DNA from: Fibrobacteria bacterium
GTDB taxonomy: Bacteria; Fibrobacterota; Fibrobacteria; UBA11236
Direction of reading: 5' to 3'
NCBI GenBank assembly: GCA_025360005.1
Contig: JANYDA010000006.1
Span: forward strand, 62,001-126,000
Length of the DNA stretch: 64,000 nt
Shown here: positions 1-8,698 of the stretch, piece after piece
Layout: every line of letters begins with the position of its first letter
Position numbering within the stretch: position 1 is the first letter of the stretch
Translations under genes and position numbers: made by a program
The notes under the pieces: generated by a model
The model's database searches: none
What the model was told of the DNA's origin: nothing
What the model saw: the letters and a program-made list of their open reading frames with translations, nothing else

Positions 1-127
1 CAGCGAAGACGTGCTCAAACTGACCACGGCGGACGAGATCGGCAGCTACTTGGGAGATAAGTTCGGCGCCAAACTGGTCGATCTGGGGATCACCAAGTTC
101 CCGGCCAAACGTCCCGCTGCATTCTGA
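1..127 (+). CDS. C-terminal end of an unidentified protein (partial)
   Basis: An open frame enters from the left edge and stops at TGA 125-127, leaving 41 residues that end in KRPAAF. The visible part has no motif I recognise; it is a mixed helix-like tail with the segment GDKFGAKLVDLGI. Codon use (GC-rich third positions) matches the downstream genes, so it is probably a real coding end rather than a chance frame. It lies 70 bp upstream of the lytic transglycosylase on the same strand. No function can be assigned from this fragment. Confidence 0.55.
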   Translation, partial: SEDVLKLTTADEIGSYLGDKFGAKLVDLGITKFPAKRPAAF

Positions 128-197
128 CTTTCCTTCCCTCCCGGATTCTCGCCCCACCTTGCCTTCTCCGGCGCGGCTTGATTGCTAGTTTTCAAAA

Positions 198-2756
198 ATG
201 GCCGGCGCTTGGAAATATCTCGCCTTCACCCTATGCTTGGGCGCTATCTGCGCTCCCGCGCCCGATCTCGCGGCCGGGCCGGGCAAAACACCTTCCGCCT
301 CCTCTCCCGCAGCCTCAGCATCCGCCCCGCAGCCCGATAAGAATGCCGCGCCGGATACGGCCAAGGCGGCCGCCGCTCTGGCCGCCGCCGTACGCAGGGC
401 CAATGATTCCACCGTTGCTGCCCAGCAGGCCGCCCATCCGGTGGCTGCTAAGAGCGCGTCGGAATCCGCACCCGCCTCCGGTCCCACGGTAACGCCGCCT
501 CCGGTTCCCTTGGCCCCCGTTCCCGCGCCCGCTCCGGGCGCCTCCGCCGCCCGGGCCACCGTGGACTCGCTTTTGAAAACCGGCCCCATGGTCAATCGGG
601 ACGAGGACAGCCTGGCGCAAGCGGAAGCCGATTCCGGCGCGTCTCCCCTCGGCAAACCGTCTCTGCCGTTCCCGATGAAGAAACCCGGCCGCAAGGACGT
701 AGCGGCGTTCCAACTCTCGGTGCTGAACGCGGTCACGGCCATGGAAAGGAAAGATTATGCCAAGGCCAGGAAGGTGCTGGCCAAAAGCGAACCCAGCGAG
801 CGCTTGGCGCAGGTATATAAAACCATCCTGATGGCCAACGCCTACATGGGCCTGGCGGATTACACGCGGGCGGACAGCGTCTTGCAGGCCTGCCTGGAAT
901 GGGTGGGAGGATCCGTATGGCAGGGTTACCTGCTCAATCGCCGTATCCAAATCTTTCCGCTCACCCGGCCCGGCGATTCCGCCCGCATGCAATTCTACGC
1001 CAAGGTGATCCAGGCTCCGGTCGCGACCCAGGTGAAGGTGAATTTCCTTTATGGACTGCTCCGCTTACAGGGATTCACGGGATCAACGGCGGGCTTCGAG
1101 ACCTTGATCAAGCGCCTGGTGGCATCCGCGCCCGCGGACAAACGCCTGGACACGCTTTACCAGCTCCTGGCGCCCAACTTGCCCGCGGGTACGGGCAGCT
1201 GGGAGGCGCAGAACATGATGCTGGATCTGGAAAGCAAGCTGGGCTTCACCGAGAAGGCGATAGCCCGCAGCGAGGCCGCGCTCAGGCTGGTGCCGGGCAA
1301 GGCGGAGAAGCAGCAACTGCATTGGAACTACGCCAACCTGCTCTACAAGAGCAGGGAATACCAGAAGGCCATTCCTTCCTTGCTGAAATTCATGGAGAAG
1401 TACGGCGAAACGCCCGATGCCCTGCTGCAAATCGCCCGCTGTTATGATCGCCTGGAAGAGCCTAAGAAGGCCATCATCTGGTACGATAAATTGCTGGAGA
1501 AATTCCCCAAGGCCGATAAGACCTCGGAAATCTACTGGCTGCGGGCCTGGGATTTGGAACAGCAGGGCGACTATACGGAAGCCATCGAGTTCTACTTCCG
1601 GCAATTGGCGGATTTCAGCGCCAACAAGCGCGGGGACTGGGCGAATTTCCGGATCGGGCTTTGCCAATACAAGGCCGGCAATGCCGCCGCGGCCCATCAG
1701 GCTTTCAAGGCCATCCGCGATCAGGTGAATTCGAGCGCCTATCCGGCGGGTTTGTATTGGGAAGCCAAGTCGCTGGATTCCCTCAAGGATTCCCTGGGCG
1801 CGCGCGCCACCTTGACTTTGTTGACGGCCAAATATCCGCTCAACTTCTATGGGCATCTGGCCCGCCAGGCCTTGCAAGCGCGCGGGCAGTGGGCGGACAG
1901 CCTGGAACCCTGGCGCCGTTTCGCTCCCTCCACGCCGGAAGGCATCAAAGGTTGGATGAAGCGCGAGATGTCCGGTTATCGCGAGCGCTTGGACAATGAA
2001 TTCGAAAGCGATTACCTCTCTTTGGGAAAGCTCTTGCAATTCCGCCTGGATACGCTGGCCATCCTCACCCTGCGCACCGTGCCCGCCAAGGTGAAGAACA
2101 ATCCCTGGTTCCTTTACACCACGGCGCGCCAGCTCAAGAACAGGGAACTCTGGCGCGAATCCTACCGGCTGGGCCTGCAACTCAGCTATAAGATCCCCCC
2201 CGACAAGTGGGGAAGCGCGCCCAAGGAAGTGCTGCGCCTGATCTTTCCCCGCCCCTACGAAGGCCTGGTGCAGAAGTACGCGGCCCAGCGCGGCCTGGAT
2301 CCCGCTTTCATCTATGCGCTTATGCGGCAGGAATCCGGTTTCGATCGCGATATCAAATCCGGGGCCGGCGCCATCGGCCTGATGCAATTGATGCCGGCGA
2401 CGGGGAAGTCGGTGGCCAAGAAGGAAAAGTGGCCGCGCTTCGATCCTTACAGCCTGGCGGAAGCGGACGTGAACATCAGCCTGGGCACCGCTTACTTGCG
2501 GGACCTCCACAGGGAGTACCAGGGGAATCATTATTGGGTATTGGCCAATTACAATGCCGGACCGGAAGCCACTAAGCGTTGGCTTGCCTTGCCGGCGGGG
2601 ATCCCGGGCGGCGAGCGGCCGCTGGAGGCCGCCATCGAGGATATCAGTTATTGGGAAACCCGCGACTACGTCAAAAAGGTGATGGGCAATTATTGGACCT
2701 ATCGCATCCTGTGGAACAACCGCGCCCGGGCATCCACCCAGACCGCCGCGCGTTGA
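198..2756 (+). CDS. Exported lytic transglycosylase, Slt70-like, with TPR-like solenoid
   Basis: This 852-residue protein should cleave peptidoglycan glycan strands in the periplasm, forming 1,6-anhydromuramic ends. Residues 1-25 form a signal peptide. Residues 25-160 are Ala/Pro/Ser-rich and low complexity. Residues 170-650 read as helical TPR-like repeats (for example YAKARKVLAKSEP and YQKAIPSLLKF), matching the U-shaped superhelix of Slt70. Residues 690-840 are the SLT domain: catalytic Glu712 in RQESGF, then GLMQLMPATG and the NYNAGP motif of family 1 transglycosylases. The ATG at 198 has no clear Shine-Dalgarno sequence but places the signal peptide correctly. The low-complexity part contains RANDSTVAAQQAA, which closely resembles a segment of the repeat protein at 47466-49277. 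Confidence 0.93.
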   Translation: MAGAWKYLAFTLCLGAICAPAPDLAAGPGKTPSASSPAASASAPQPDKNAAPDTAKAAAALAAAVRRANDSTVAAQQAAHPVAAKSASESAPASGPTVTPPPVPLAPVPAPAPGASAARATVDSLLKTGPMVNRDEDSLAQAEADSGASPLGKPSLPFPMKKPGRKDVAAFQLSVLNAVTAMERKDYAKARKVLAKSEPSERLAQVYKTILMANAYMGLADYTRADSVLQACLEWVGGSVWQGYLLNRRIQIFPLTRPGDSARMQFYAKVIQAPVATQVKVNFLYGLLRLQGFTGSTAGFETLIKRLVASAPADKRLDTLYQLLAPNLPAGTGSWEAQNMMLDLESKLGFTEKAIARSEAALRLVPGKAEKQQLHWNYANLLYKSREYQKAIPSLLKFMEKYGETPDALLQIARCYDRLEEPKKAIIWYDKLLEKFPKADKTSEIYWLRAWDLEQQGDYTEAIEFYFRQLADFSANKRGDWANFRIGLCQYKAGNAAAAHQAFKAIRDQVNSSAYPAGLYWEAKSLDSLKDSLGARATLTLLTAKYPLNFYGHLARQALQARGQWADSLEPWRRFAPSTPEGIKGWMKREMSGYRERLDNEFESDYLSLGKLLQFRLDTLAILTLRTVPAKVKNNPWFLYTTARQLKNRELWRESYRLGLQLSYKIPPDKWGSAPKEVLRLIFPRPYEGLVQKYAAQRGLDPAFIYALMRQESGFDRDIKSGAGAIGLMQLMPATGKSVAKKEKWPRFDPYSLAEADVNISLGTAYLRDLHREYQGNHYWVLANYNAGPEATKRWLALPAGIPGGERPLEAAIEDISYWETRDYVKKVMGNYWTYRILWNNRARASTQTAAR

Positions 2757-2838
2757 AAGCCATTCCCTTCTTTGCAAACCCTGGCGGGCTACGGTTCCGG
2801 ACGAACCGGCCAGAGGCGTAATTTCTAGTTTATCCCCC

Positions 2839-3537
2839 ATGCAACGGCGGGTTCCCGCATTTTGGATCGGCTTGCTGTTGGGGATGCTCCTCCTCTCCGC
2901 TCCGGTGCGCGCCGGGGAAGGCAAATGTTGGTCGGTGGCCCGCCTGAAATATGGGGGCGGGGGGGACTGGTATGCGGGCCCTTCCATGCTGGTCAACCTC
3001 TCCAAACGCCTGCGTTCCGATCTGGGATTGGACACCTGCCCTGACGATCATCCCGTAGCCATCATGGACGGCAACCTTTACGAGTACCCCATTCTCTTCA
3101 TGACGGGGCACGGGAACGTGACGTTCTCCGAGGAGGAGCGCAAGGCGCTGCGCGAGTACCTCTTGCGGGGAGGCCTGCTTTTCGCGGACGACAATTACGG
3201 CATGGACACGTCTTTCCGGCGCGAGATGAAAATCCTCTTCCCCAACCATCCCATGACGGCCATGGGGTTGCGCCATCCCGTGTTCAGTTCCCACTACAAA
3301 TTCCCCGACGGCCTTCCGAAAATCCATCAGCATGACGGCAAACGCGCCACCGCCTACGGAATTGCCGTGGAAGGCAGGACCGTGGTATTCTACAGCTATG
3401 AAAGCGATCTGGGGAACGGGTGGGAGGATCACGAAGTGTATAACGATCCCCTCGAATCGCACGAGGCCGCGCTGCGAATGGGCGTAAACGTGGTGGCCTG
3501 GTTCCTGCAAGGCGCGATGGCTACCGCGGTCCCGTAG
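2839..3537 (+). CDS. DUF4159 domain protein, exported
   Basis: A 232-residue protein with an N-terminal signal peptide (residues 1-25, ending VRAGEG). The rest matches the DUF4159 pattern: W-S-V-A-R-L-K-Y-G-G-G-G-D-W-Y near the start, YPILFMTGHGNVTFSEEE in the middle, and RGGLLFADDNYGMD with conserved acidic and aromatic residues. The fold is related to class I glutamine amidotransferases, but the catalytic role is not established. It lies just before a DUF4175 gene, a common pairing in Bacteroidota-like and Fibrobacterota genomes, often beside MoxR/DUF58/BatA genes, which are not in this window. The gap to the next gene is 26 bp, so the two are probably co-transcribed. Confidence 0.85.
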   Translation: MQRRVPAFWIGLLLGMLLLSAPVRAGEGKCWSVARLKYGGGGDWYAGPSMLVNLSKRLRSDLGLDTCPDDHPVAIMDGNLYEYPILFMTGHGNVTFSEEERKALREYLLRGGLLFADDNYGMDTSFRREMKILFPNHPMTAMGLRHPVFSSHYKFPDGLPKIHQHDGKRATAYGIAVEGRTVVFYSYESDLGNGWEDHEVYNDPLESHEAALRMGVNVVAWFLQGAMATAVP

Positions 3538-3563
3538 CGGGGCTGTTACCGCCCCCCAATCCC

Positions 3564-6500
3564 ATGGAAGCCCTCCGCCAAATCCCCACCTTGCTATTGC
3601 GGCAACGCAGGCAGCGGGCCTTAGCGGGCGCGCTCCGCGTGCTATGGTCCGCGATCGCCTTGCACCTTTGCCTGCTCGCGGCGCTGGGCTGGCTTTCCCT
3701 CCGCTTTCCGCTTTCGCCCGCCTGCCTTACCCTGCTGGCCTGGTCGTATGCCATTTACCTGGCCTTGCCGATAGCCTTCTGGATCCGCTGGAGCGCGCGC
3801 GCCAATGCTCCGGAGGCGATAGCGCGCGATCTCGATCGCGCCAACCCGCTGGCCCCGGATCCTTTCCGCACCGCGCTCTCGCTGGAAAATCACGGCGAGC
3901 CCACCTTACGGGCGCTGGATTCCCTGTATGCCGAGTGGTTGCCCCGGTTTGCTTACCCGCGCGCTCCTATTTTGACGCGCTGGCATTCCGCCTCGCTGGC
4001 CGCGGGCGCCGCCGCGCTATTGGCCGCGGCCCTCCTTACCGGCCGCCCCGGGGAATTTTTCCGCCGGGTGTCCCTGCCGTGGGAAGCGTTGGATCGCCTT
4101 CCCATCTTGCGCTTTGAACTGGATCCGGAATCGCTGGTCTTGGGAGTGGGCGATACGGCCAAGGTGCAAGGCCGCGCCAGCAACCTTGTCCCGGGCCAGG
4201 CGGCATACGCCTATGTGCGCAGCGCAGGCGGCGAAACCCGCTTCCCCGTTGCCTTCACGCCTAAGGGGGAATTCGCTTTCGCCTCCGGGCCTGCGGAAAG
4301 CGATTTCTCCCTTTCCTTCGCCGGCGAGAACGGCCGCAGCGCGGTCCTCCGCTACCGGGTCTTGCCCGCGCCCATATTGGAACGCGTGCGCGCCATAGTG
4401 CAGCCTCCCGCCTATACGCGCCTGCATGCGGATACCTTACCCGCCGGGGTCACCCGTTTTCCCGTGTTCGCGGGATCGCGCGTGGCCTGGGCCGCGGATT
4501 CCGATCGCCGTTTGCGCCGTTTGGGCTGGGCTTTCCGCGTGGCCGCCCCCCCGCCTCCGGAAATGGATTCAACGGCCAAGCCTCCCGCCCATCCCGCCTT
4601 GCCGCGCCCTCCGTCCGGGCCCGCGGGCCGCCCGGCGGAGCATCAGGCATGGTACCGTAACTCGGAGGATACCCTGGGGCCCGGGAAGGCATTCCGCATC
4701 GAACGGGAAATCCGCGTCCCCACCGAATACTCCTATTGGCTGGAGGACGAAGACGGCATCCGCTCGCGGCCCATGCTGCCCGAGAGGGTGGATATCATCC
4801 CCGACCTGGCCCCGGAAGTGGAGCTGGTATCCCCGGGGGCGGATACCCTCCTCGATCGGGATGCCAAGCTAACGCTCGCTTTCCGGGTCAAGGACGATTT
4901 CGGCCTATCCTCCCTGAAGCTGGCCTACCGCGTGTTGAGCGATGGAAAGGTGCGCAGCGAGGGGTTGCGCGACGGCAAGGATTGGCTGAAGCAAGCGCGC
5001 GCCGGCCTGGTGGAAACGCAATGGGACCTGGCGGCTCTCAACCTGCGGCCGGACAACGTGGTGGAATTCCGGCTCACCGCGGTAGACAACGATACCGTGA
5101 ACGGCCCCAAGAGCGGATCCTCGGCCACGCGGAGCTTGCGCATGCCCACCGTCCAGGAAGTGCTGGCCGCCGCCCGCCTAAAGGAACAGAGCGCCGTCGC
5201 CAACCTCAAAAGCGCCCTCCAACGCGAGAAGCAATTGCAGCGGAAGCTGGAGCGCGAACAGGACGCTCCCAGGGAAGAGGGCCCTCCCATGTTGGCGGAC
5301 TACGAGATCAACCGCATCATGGTCGAAGATCCCGCCGATCTCCAGCGCCGCGCGGAAGCCACCCTGGCTCAGTTGCAGCAGTCCATGGAAAGGCAATCCC
5401 CTCAGGACGGAGCCGGCTCCGATAAACCCGCCCAGTCCCAGCGCGACATGTCGCAGGCGCAAACAGCGGCCAAGGAGTTGCGGGACTTCCTGAAACAAAG
5501 CGAACCTTCTTTGCCTCATGGCAACCAAAGCATGCTGCCGGCCGAGGAGCGCGGCCGGAACCTGGAGAACCTGCTCAAAAGCCAACAGGAACAGGCCGCA
5601 AAGCTGGCCGCCCTCAAGGACAAGGCGGCCAAGGCGGCGGCGGGTAAGCCGGGGATGGATATGGCGCGCGCGCCGTTGGAAAACCTGGCCAAGGATCTGG
5701 ACAGGAACATCCAGAACCAAAGCGATTTGCGGAAAATGCTCCAGGAGCAGGCGGCCCAGGCGAAGGCCAAGAGCGATATGATGGACCAGGCGATACAGGA
5801 ACAGATGCGCATGGCGGAGGATATGAAAGGCGCCAGCGATGATTTGAAGAAGTCGATGGAGCAAGGCGCTAAGAACGGATTGCTTTCGCCGGAACTAATG
5901 GAGAAGATGAAGAAGGTCCAGGAGCTCCTCAAGGAAGTGCTGCCGGACAGCCTGCAAAAGCTGATGCAGAACAAGTTGCAAGGCCAGGAAGTGAACGAAA
6001 CCGAGCTGCGGGAGAAGATGAAGGAAATGCTGGAGAAGCAAGCCGAGCTTTCCGAGAACCTGACCCGGGCCCTGGCCATGCTCGACCAGTTGAAGGATCG
6101 CAAACGCATGGGCGAACTGAAACAGGCGCTGGCGGAATTGTCGGCGCGCGAACAAAGTCTGCAGAAAGACCTGGCGGCGGGGAAGGCCGGCCCGGCAGAA
6201 GAGTCGGAGCAGAAATCCATCCAACAGGAAACCAAGCAGGCCCTGGCCGATTTCGCCGCGCATGCGGCCGGCAAAAAAGAACTCCAGGACATGGACAAGA
6301 AGCTGGAAGCGCATGCCGTGGACAAGGACATGCAAAGCGTGATGCGATCCCTCGCCTCCGCCTCCAAGGGGAAATCGCCCCAGGAACAATCCACTGCCGC
6401 CGCGGCCGCGGCCAAAGGGGCGGTTAAGGCCGCGGACAAGCTGGATGAGATGGCGGGAATGTTGGGGGATGCCATGTCCGGCATGGATGGCGGCGTGGAC

Positions 6501-7607
6501 ATCGGCGAAGCCCAGGACCTGTTGCAGGAATCCCTGGCCCTTTCGCGCCTGCAAATGCTCATCCGCAGCGGGTCCGCCAAACGGCAGGCGGAAGGTTGGG
6601 AGTCCGATGAGGCTTCCCTCTATGGCAGCGTGGCCCAGACGGCGCAATGGTTGAATGAGAGGGTGAAGGCATTGGCCGCCAAGATCCCCTTCATGGGCGA
6701 GTCCCTTACGGGAGAGTCGCGTGCGTTGGCCGCCGCCGCCCGCGAAGCTTCTTCGCAGTACACCTGGGATGGGGCGGAAAAATCCCTGCGGCACAATCAG
6801 AACCTCTCGCGGGAGTTGCTGAAGCTCTTGAAGATGGCGGAGAACTCGGCGCAGGGAGGCGCATCGGGTTCCGGATCCGGAAAAGGGAAGCCGGGGTCTT
6901 CGGGCCAGGGTGAGGGTCAGGGAGGAGATCTCTCCGGGCAATTGCAAGGCATGAGCGGGAAACAAATGGCCATAAATCAAGCCACCTTCCAGTTGCTCAA
7001 GGCGATGATGGAAGGACGGCAACCGGGAACGGGAAAAGGCGCGGGACAGGGCGGCCCCGGAGGCGGCAAGCCGGCCGGGGAATCCGGTCAGAGCGGCCAA
7101 CCCGGGCCAGACGGAAAAGGCGGGGAGGGTGGAGAGGGCGGAAAGAGCGGTACCGGCAATCCATCCGGGACCGAGGGCGGTGTGGGCGGCCTGGCCAACC
7201 AGCAAGGCGAGTTGGGCGAGGGTCTGGAGTCCCTGGCGGAAGGTTTAGGCGAAGAAGGCGGCACCGCCCGGAAGATCCGCGGTCTGGCCGATGAGGCGCG
7301 CCGGTTGGAAGAGGATCTGCGCCAAGGCCGGTTGACTCCGGAAGAAGTGCGGCGGCGCCAGGATCGTTTCCAATCCAAATTGTTGGAAGCCTCCAACGCC
7401 ATGCAGGAACGCGGGCAAAGCGAAAAGCGCGAAGCCGAAACCAGCCGGGGACGTCCCGCCCAGGTTTCCCCGGAGTCCAAGTCCGCCGAAGAGGCGCGCA
7501 TGCTGCAATTGCTCCGTGAAGCCCGCAAGAGCGCCAAGGGGCTACCTTTGTCCCAAGGCCAGCGGAAATACCTGGACGAGTATTATGAGACCCTGTTGAC
7601 CCAGTAG
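3564..7607 (+). CDS. DUF4175-type large membrane-anchored coiled-coil protein
   Basis: This 1347-residue protein has two hydrophobic segments near the N terminus (about residues 24-45 and 53-75) and a third near 140-155. An Ig-like beta region follows to about residue 520. Residues 530-1080 are a long, charged, Gln/Lys/Glu-rich helical region with strong coiled-coil character. Residues 1085-1220 are Gly/Ser-rich and probably disordered. A final helical segment (about 1230-1347) has RRRQDRFQSKLLEASNAMQE. This matches the organisation of DUF4175 proteins, usually about 1100 residues and encoded next to DUF4159. A structural role in the envelope is plausible but unproven. Its high GC content produces long antisense open frames that I treat as shadows. 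Confidence 0.82.
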   Translation: MEALRQIPTLLLRQRRQRALAGALRVLWSAIALHLCLLAALGWLSLRFPLSPACLTLLAWSYAIYLALPIAFWIRWSARANAPEAIARDLDRANPLAPDPFRTALSLENHGEPTLRALDSLYAEWLPRFAYPRAPILTRWHSASLAAGAAALLAAALLTGRPGEFFRRVSLPWEALDRLPILRFELDPESLVLGVGDTAKVQGRASNLVPGQAAYAYVRSAGGETRFPVAFTPKGEFAFASGPAESDFSLSFAGENGRSAVLRYRVLPAPILERVRAIVQPPAYTRLHADTLPAGVTRFPVFAGSRVAWAADSDRRLRRLGWAFRVAAPPPPEMDSTAKPPAHPALPRPPSGPAGRPAEHQAWYRNSEDTLGPGKAFRIEREIRVPTEYSYWLEDEDGIRSRPMLPERVDIIPDLAPEVELVSPGADTLLDRDAKLTLAFRVKDDFGLSSLKLAYRVLSDGKVRSEGLRDGKDWLKQARAGLVETQWDLAALNLRPDNVVEFRLTAVDNDTVNGPKSGSSATRSLRMPTVQEVLAAARLKEQSAVANLKSALQREKQLQRKLEREQDAPREEGPPMLADYEINRIMVEDPADLQRRAEATLAQLQQSMERQSPQDGAGSDKPAQSQRDMSQAQTAAKELRDFLKQSEPSLPHGNQSMLPAEERGRNLENLLKSQQEQAAKLAALKDKAAKAAAGKPGMDMARAPLENLAKDLDRNIQNQSDLRKMLQEQAAQAKAKSDMMDQAIQEQMRMAEDMKGASDDLKKSMEQGAKNGLLSPELMEKMKKVQELLKEVLPDSLQKLMQNKLQGQEVNETELREKMKEMLEKQAELSENLTRALAMLDQLKDRKRMGELKQALAELSAREQSLQKDLAAGKAGPAEESEQKSIQQETKQALADFAAHAAGKKELQDMDKKLEAHAVDKDMQSVMRSLASASKGKSPQEQSTAAAAAAKGAVKAADKLDEMAGMLGDAMSGMDGGVDIGEAQDLLQESLALSRLQMLIRSGSAKRQAEGWESDEASLYGSVAQTAQWLNERVKALAAKIPFMGESLTGESRALAAAAREASSQYTWDGAEKSLRHNQNLSRELLKLLKMAENSAQGGASGSGSGKGKPGSSGQGEGQGGDLSGQLQGMSGKQMAINQATFQLLKAMMEGRQPGTGKGAGQGGPGGGKPAGESGQSGQPGPDGKGGEGGEGGKSGTGNPSGTEGGVGGLANQQGELGEGLESLAEGLGEEGGTARKIRGLADEARRLEEDLRQGRLTPEEVRRRQDRFQSKLLEASNAMQERGQSEKREAETSRGRPAQVSPESKSAEEARMLQLLREARKSAKGLPLSQGQRKYLDEYYETLLTQ

Positions 7608-7711
7608 AGTGGCGGTGGCCCTCCCGAGCGCTTGAGGCGCTCGACGGGCCACCGCTTTTATGAGATGGAGTGGCGGTTGTCCGCTGGAGCGCTTGAGGCG
7701 CTTGACGGGCC
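7607..7711. repeat. Two 44-nt direct repeats, the first folding into a hairpin
   Basis: Two copies, 7607-7650 and 7668-7711, are identical at about 38 of 44 positions and offset by 61 nt. Both contain GAGTGGCGG and GAGCGCTTGAGGCGC followed by GACGGGCC. In the first copy, GGTGGCCC (7614-7621) pairs with GGGCCACC (7646-7653) and CGAGCGC pairs with GCGCTCG around a TTGAG loop, giving a 40-nt hairpin just after the DUF4175 stop codon. Only GCTTTTA follows it, so it is a weak candidate for an intrinsic terminator and may instead be a REP-like element. The second copy has lost the outer arms. Confidence 0.7.
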
Positions 7712-7739
7712 AAAGGTTCGGGAGAGTTGGGAGGATGGC

Positions 7740-8531
7740 GTGAGAATTTGGATTTGGATCGACGCGCGGGTGGTGCGGTTCGGGGAATCCTTCCTGCGGA
7801 TGTGCGTGAACTCCCTTGCCTTCCTGCGCTTCTGCCTGGATATGTTCCTGGCCATCCCTTCCGTGTTCAAGAACTTCCACTTCACCATCGACCAGATGTA
7901 CCTTATCGGCATCACCTCCATTCCCTTGGTGGGCCTCACCTCCATTTTCACCGGTGCGGTGGCTGCCTGGCAGGCCGCCTACAACTTCGCGGATTATGTG
8001 CCGCTGCGTTATGTGGGCACGGCGGTGGGCAAATCGGTCATGCTGGAAGTGGGTCCCGTTCTCACCGCCTTGGTGGTGGCCGGACGCGTGGGCGCGGCCA
8101 TGACCGCGGAGCTGGGTACCATGGCCGTCACCGAGCAGCTGGACGCCATGAAGGTCCTGGATCTCAATCCTTTCCGCTTCCTCATGGCCCCGCGCCTGCT
8201 GGCGGGCATGATCATGCTGCCTATGCTCACCATCTTCTCTTCTTTCATCGCCATCCTGGGAGCCCTGGGCGTGGTCACTTTGTTCAAGGATCTGTCCCCG
8301 GAATCCTTCTTCTACGGCGTCCGGCTCTTCTATACCAACTGGGACATGTTCGTCGGCATCCTCAAATCCTTCGTTTTCGGCATCATCATCTCCCTCTTCG
8401 GCTGCTATTACGGATACACCAGCACCCATGGCGCCGAGGGCGTGGGCCGGGCGACCATGGCCTCGGTGGTGGCGAGCAATGTCTCCGTGCTGATATCGGG
8501 GTTCCTGATTTCTAATTTCCTGTTGAGATAA
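7740..8531 (+). CDS. MlaE/YrbE-family ABC transporter permease
   Basis: This is the membrane permease of an Mla/Mce-type lipid transporter. It works with an MlaF-like ATPase and an MCE-domain protein to move phospholipids between the inner and outer membrane. The 263-residue protein has about five hydrophobic segments. It contains the conserved core EVGPVLTALVVAGRVGAAMTAELGTMAVTEQ, seen as GPVLTALVVAGRVGAA then TAELGTM, with LDAM and LAPRL-like MAPRLLAG after it. I chose GTG 7740 because GGGAGG lies 6 nt upstream; the frame stays open to ATG 7632, but that would translate the repeat region. The ATPase and MCE genes are not adjacent here. Confidence 0.9.
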   Translation: MRIWIWIDARVVRFGESFLRMCVNSLAFLRFCLDMFLAIPSVFKNFHFTIDQMYLIGITSIPLVGLTSIFTGAVAAWQAAYNFADYVPLRYVGTAVGKSVMLEVGPVLTALVVAGRVGAAMTAELGTMAVTEQLDAMKVLDLNPFRFLMAPRLLAGMIMLPMLTIFSSFIAILGALGVVTLFKDLSPESFFYGVRLFYTNWDMFVGILKSFVFGIIISLFGCYYGYTSTHGAEGVGRATMASVVASNVSVLISGFLISNFLLR

Positions 8532-8586
8532 GACCCGATGGGGTCGATGCTGACGCCGACGGGCGTCAAGCGTCGGGCGTTGGGCG

Positions 8587-8630
8587 AAAAACCTGGAAAC
8601 GCGCGGACAGCGCTTTCCTGCGGTTTTTCT
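8587..8630 (+). terminator. Intrinsic terminator after the MlaE permease
   Basis: AAAACC pairs with GGTTTT, and inside it GGAAA-C-GCGC pairs with GCGC-TTTCC around a GGACA loop. An A-tract precedes the stem and a T-tract (TTTTTCTTT) follows it. It should end the 2839-8531 group before the glnD-like gene, and its flanking A/T tracts would allow it to act in both directions. Confidence 0.72.
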
Positions 8631-8698
8631 TTGAGCCGAAGCAGTGCGGAAAAAGTTTTATGCCGCCCGACGGCAGGGGGACGCCCTCAGGGAGTCTT

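Noticed and set aside
1083-3035. 650-codon open frame on the minus strand opposite the transglycosylase and DUF4159 genes
   Set aside because: It is antisense to genes with clear domains, has no family motifs, and is expected from GC-rich third positions on the plus strand.
5516-7205. Several long minus-strand frames opposite the DUF4175 gene
   Set aside because: They are low-complexity (Ser, Leu, Arg, Gln, Phe) mirror images of the coiled-coil and Gly-rich coding sequence and have no start signals.
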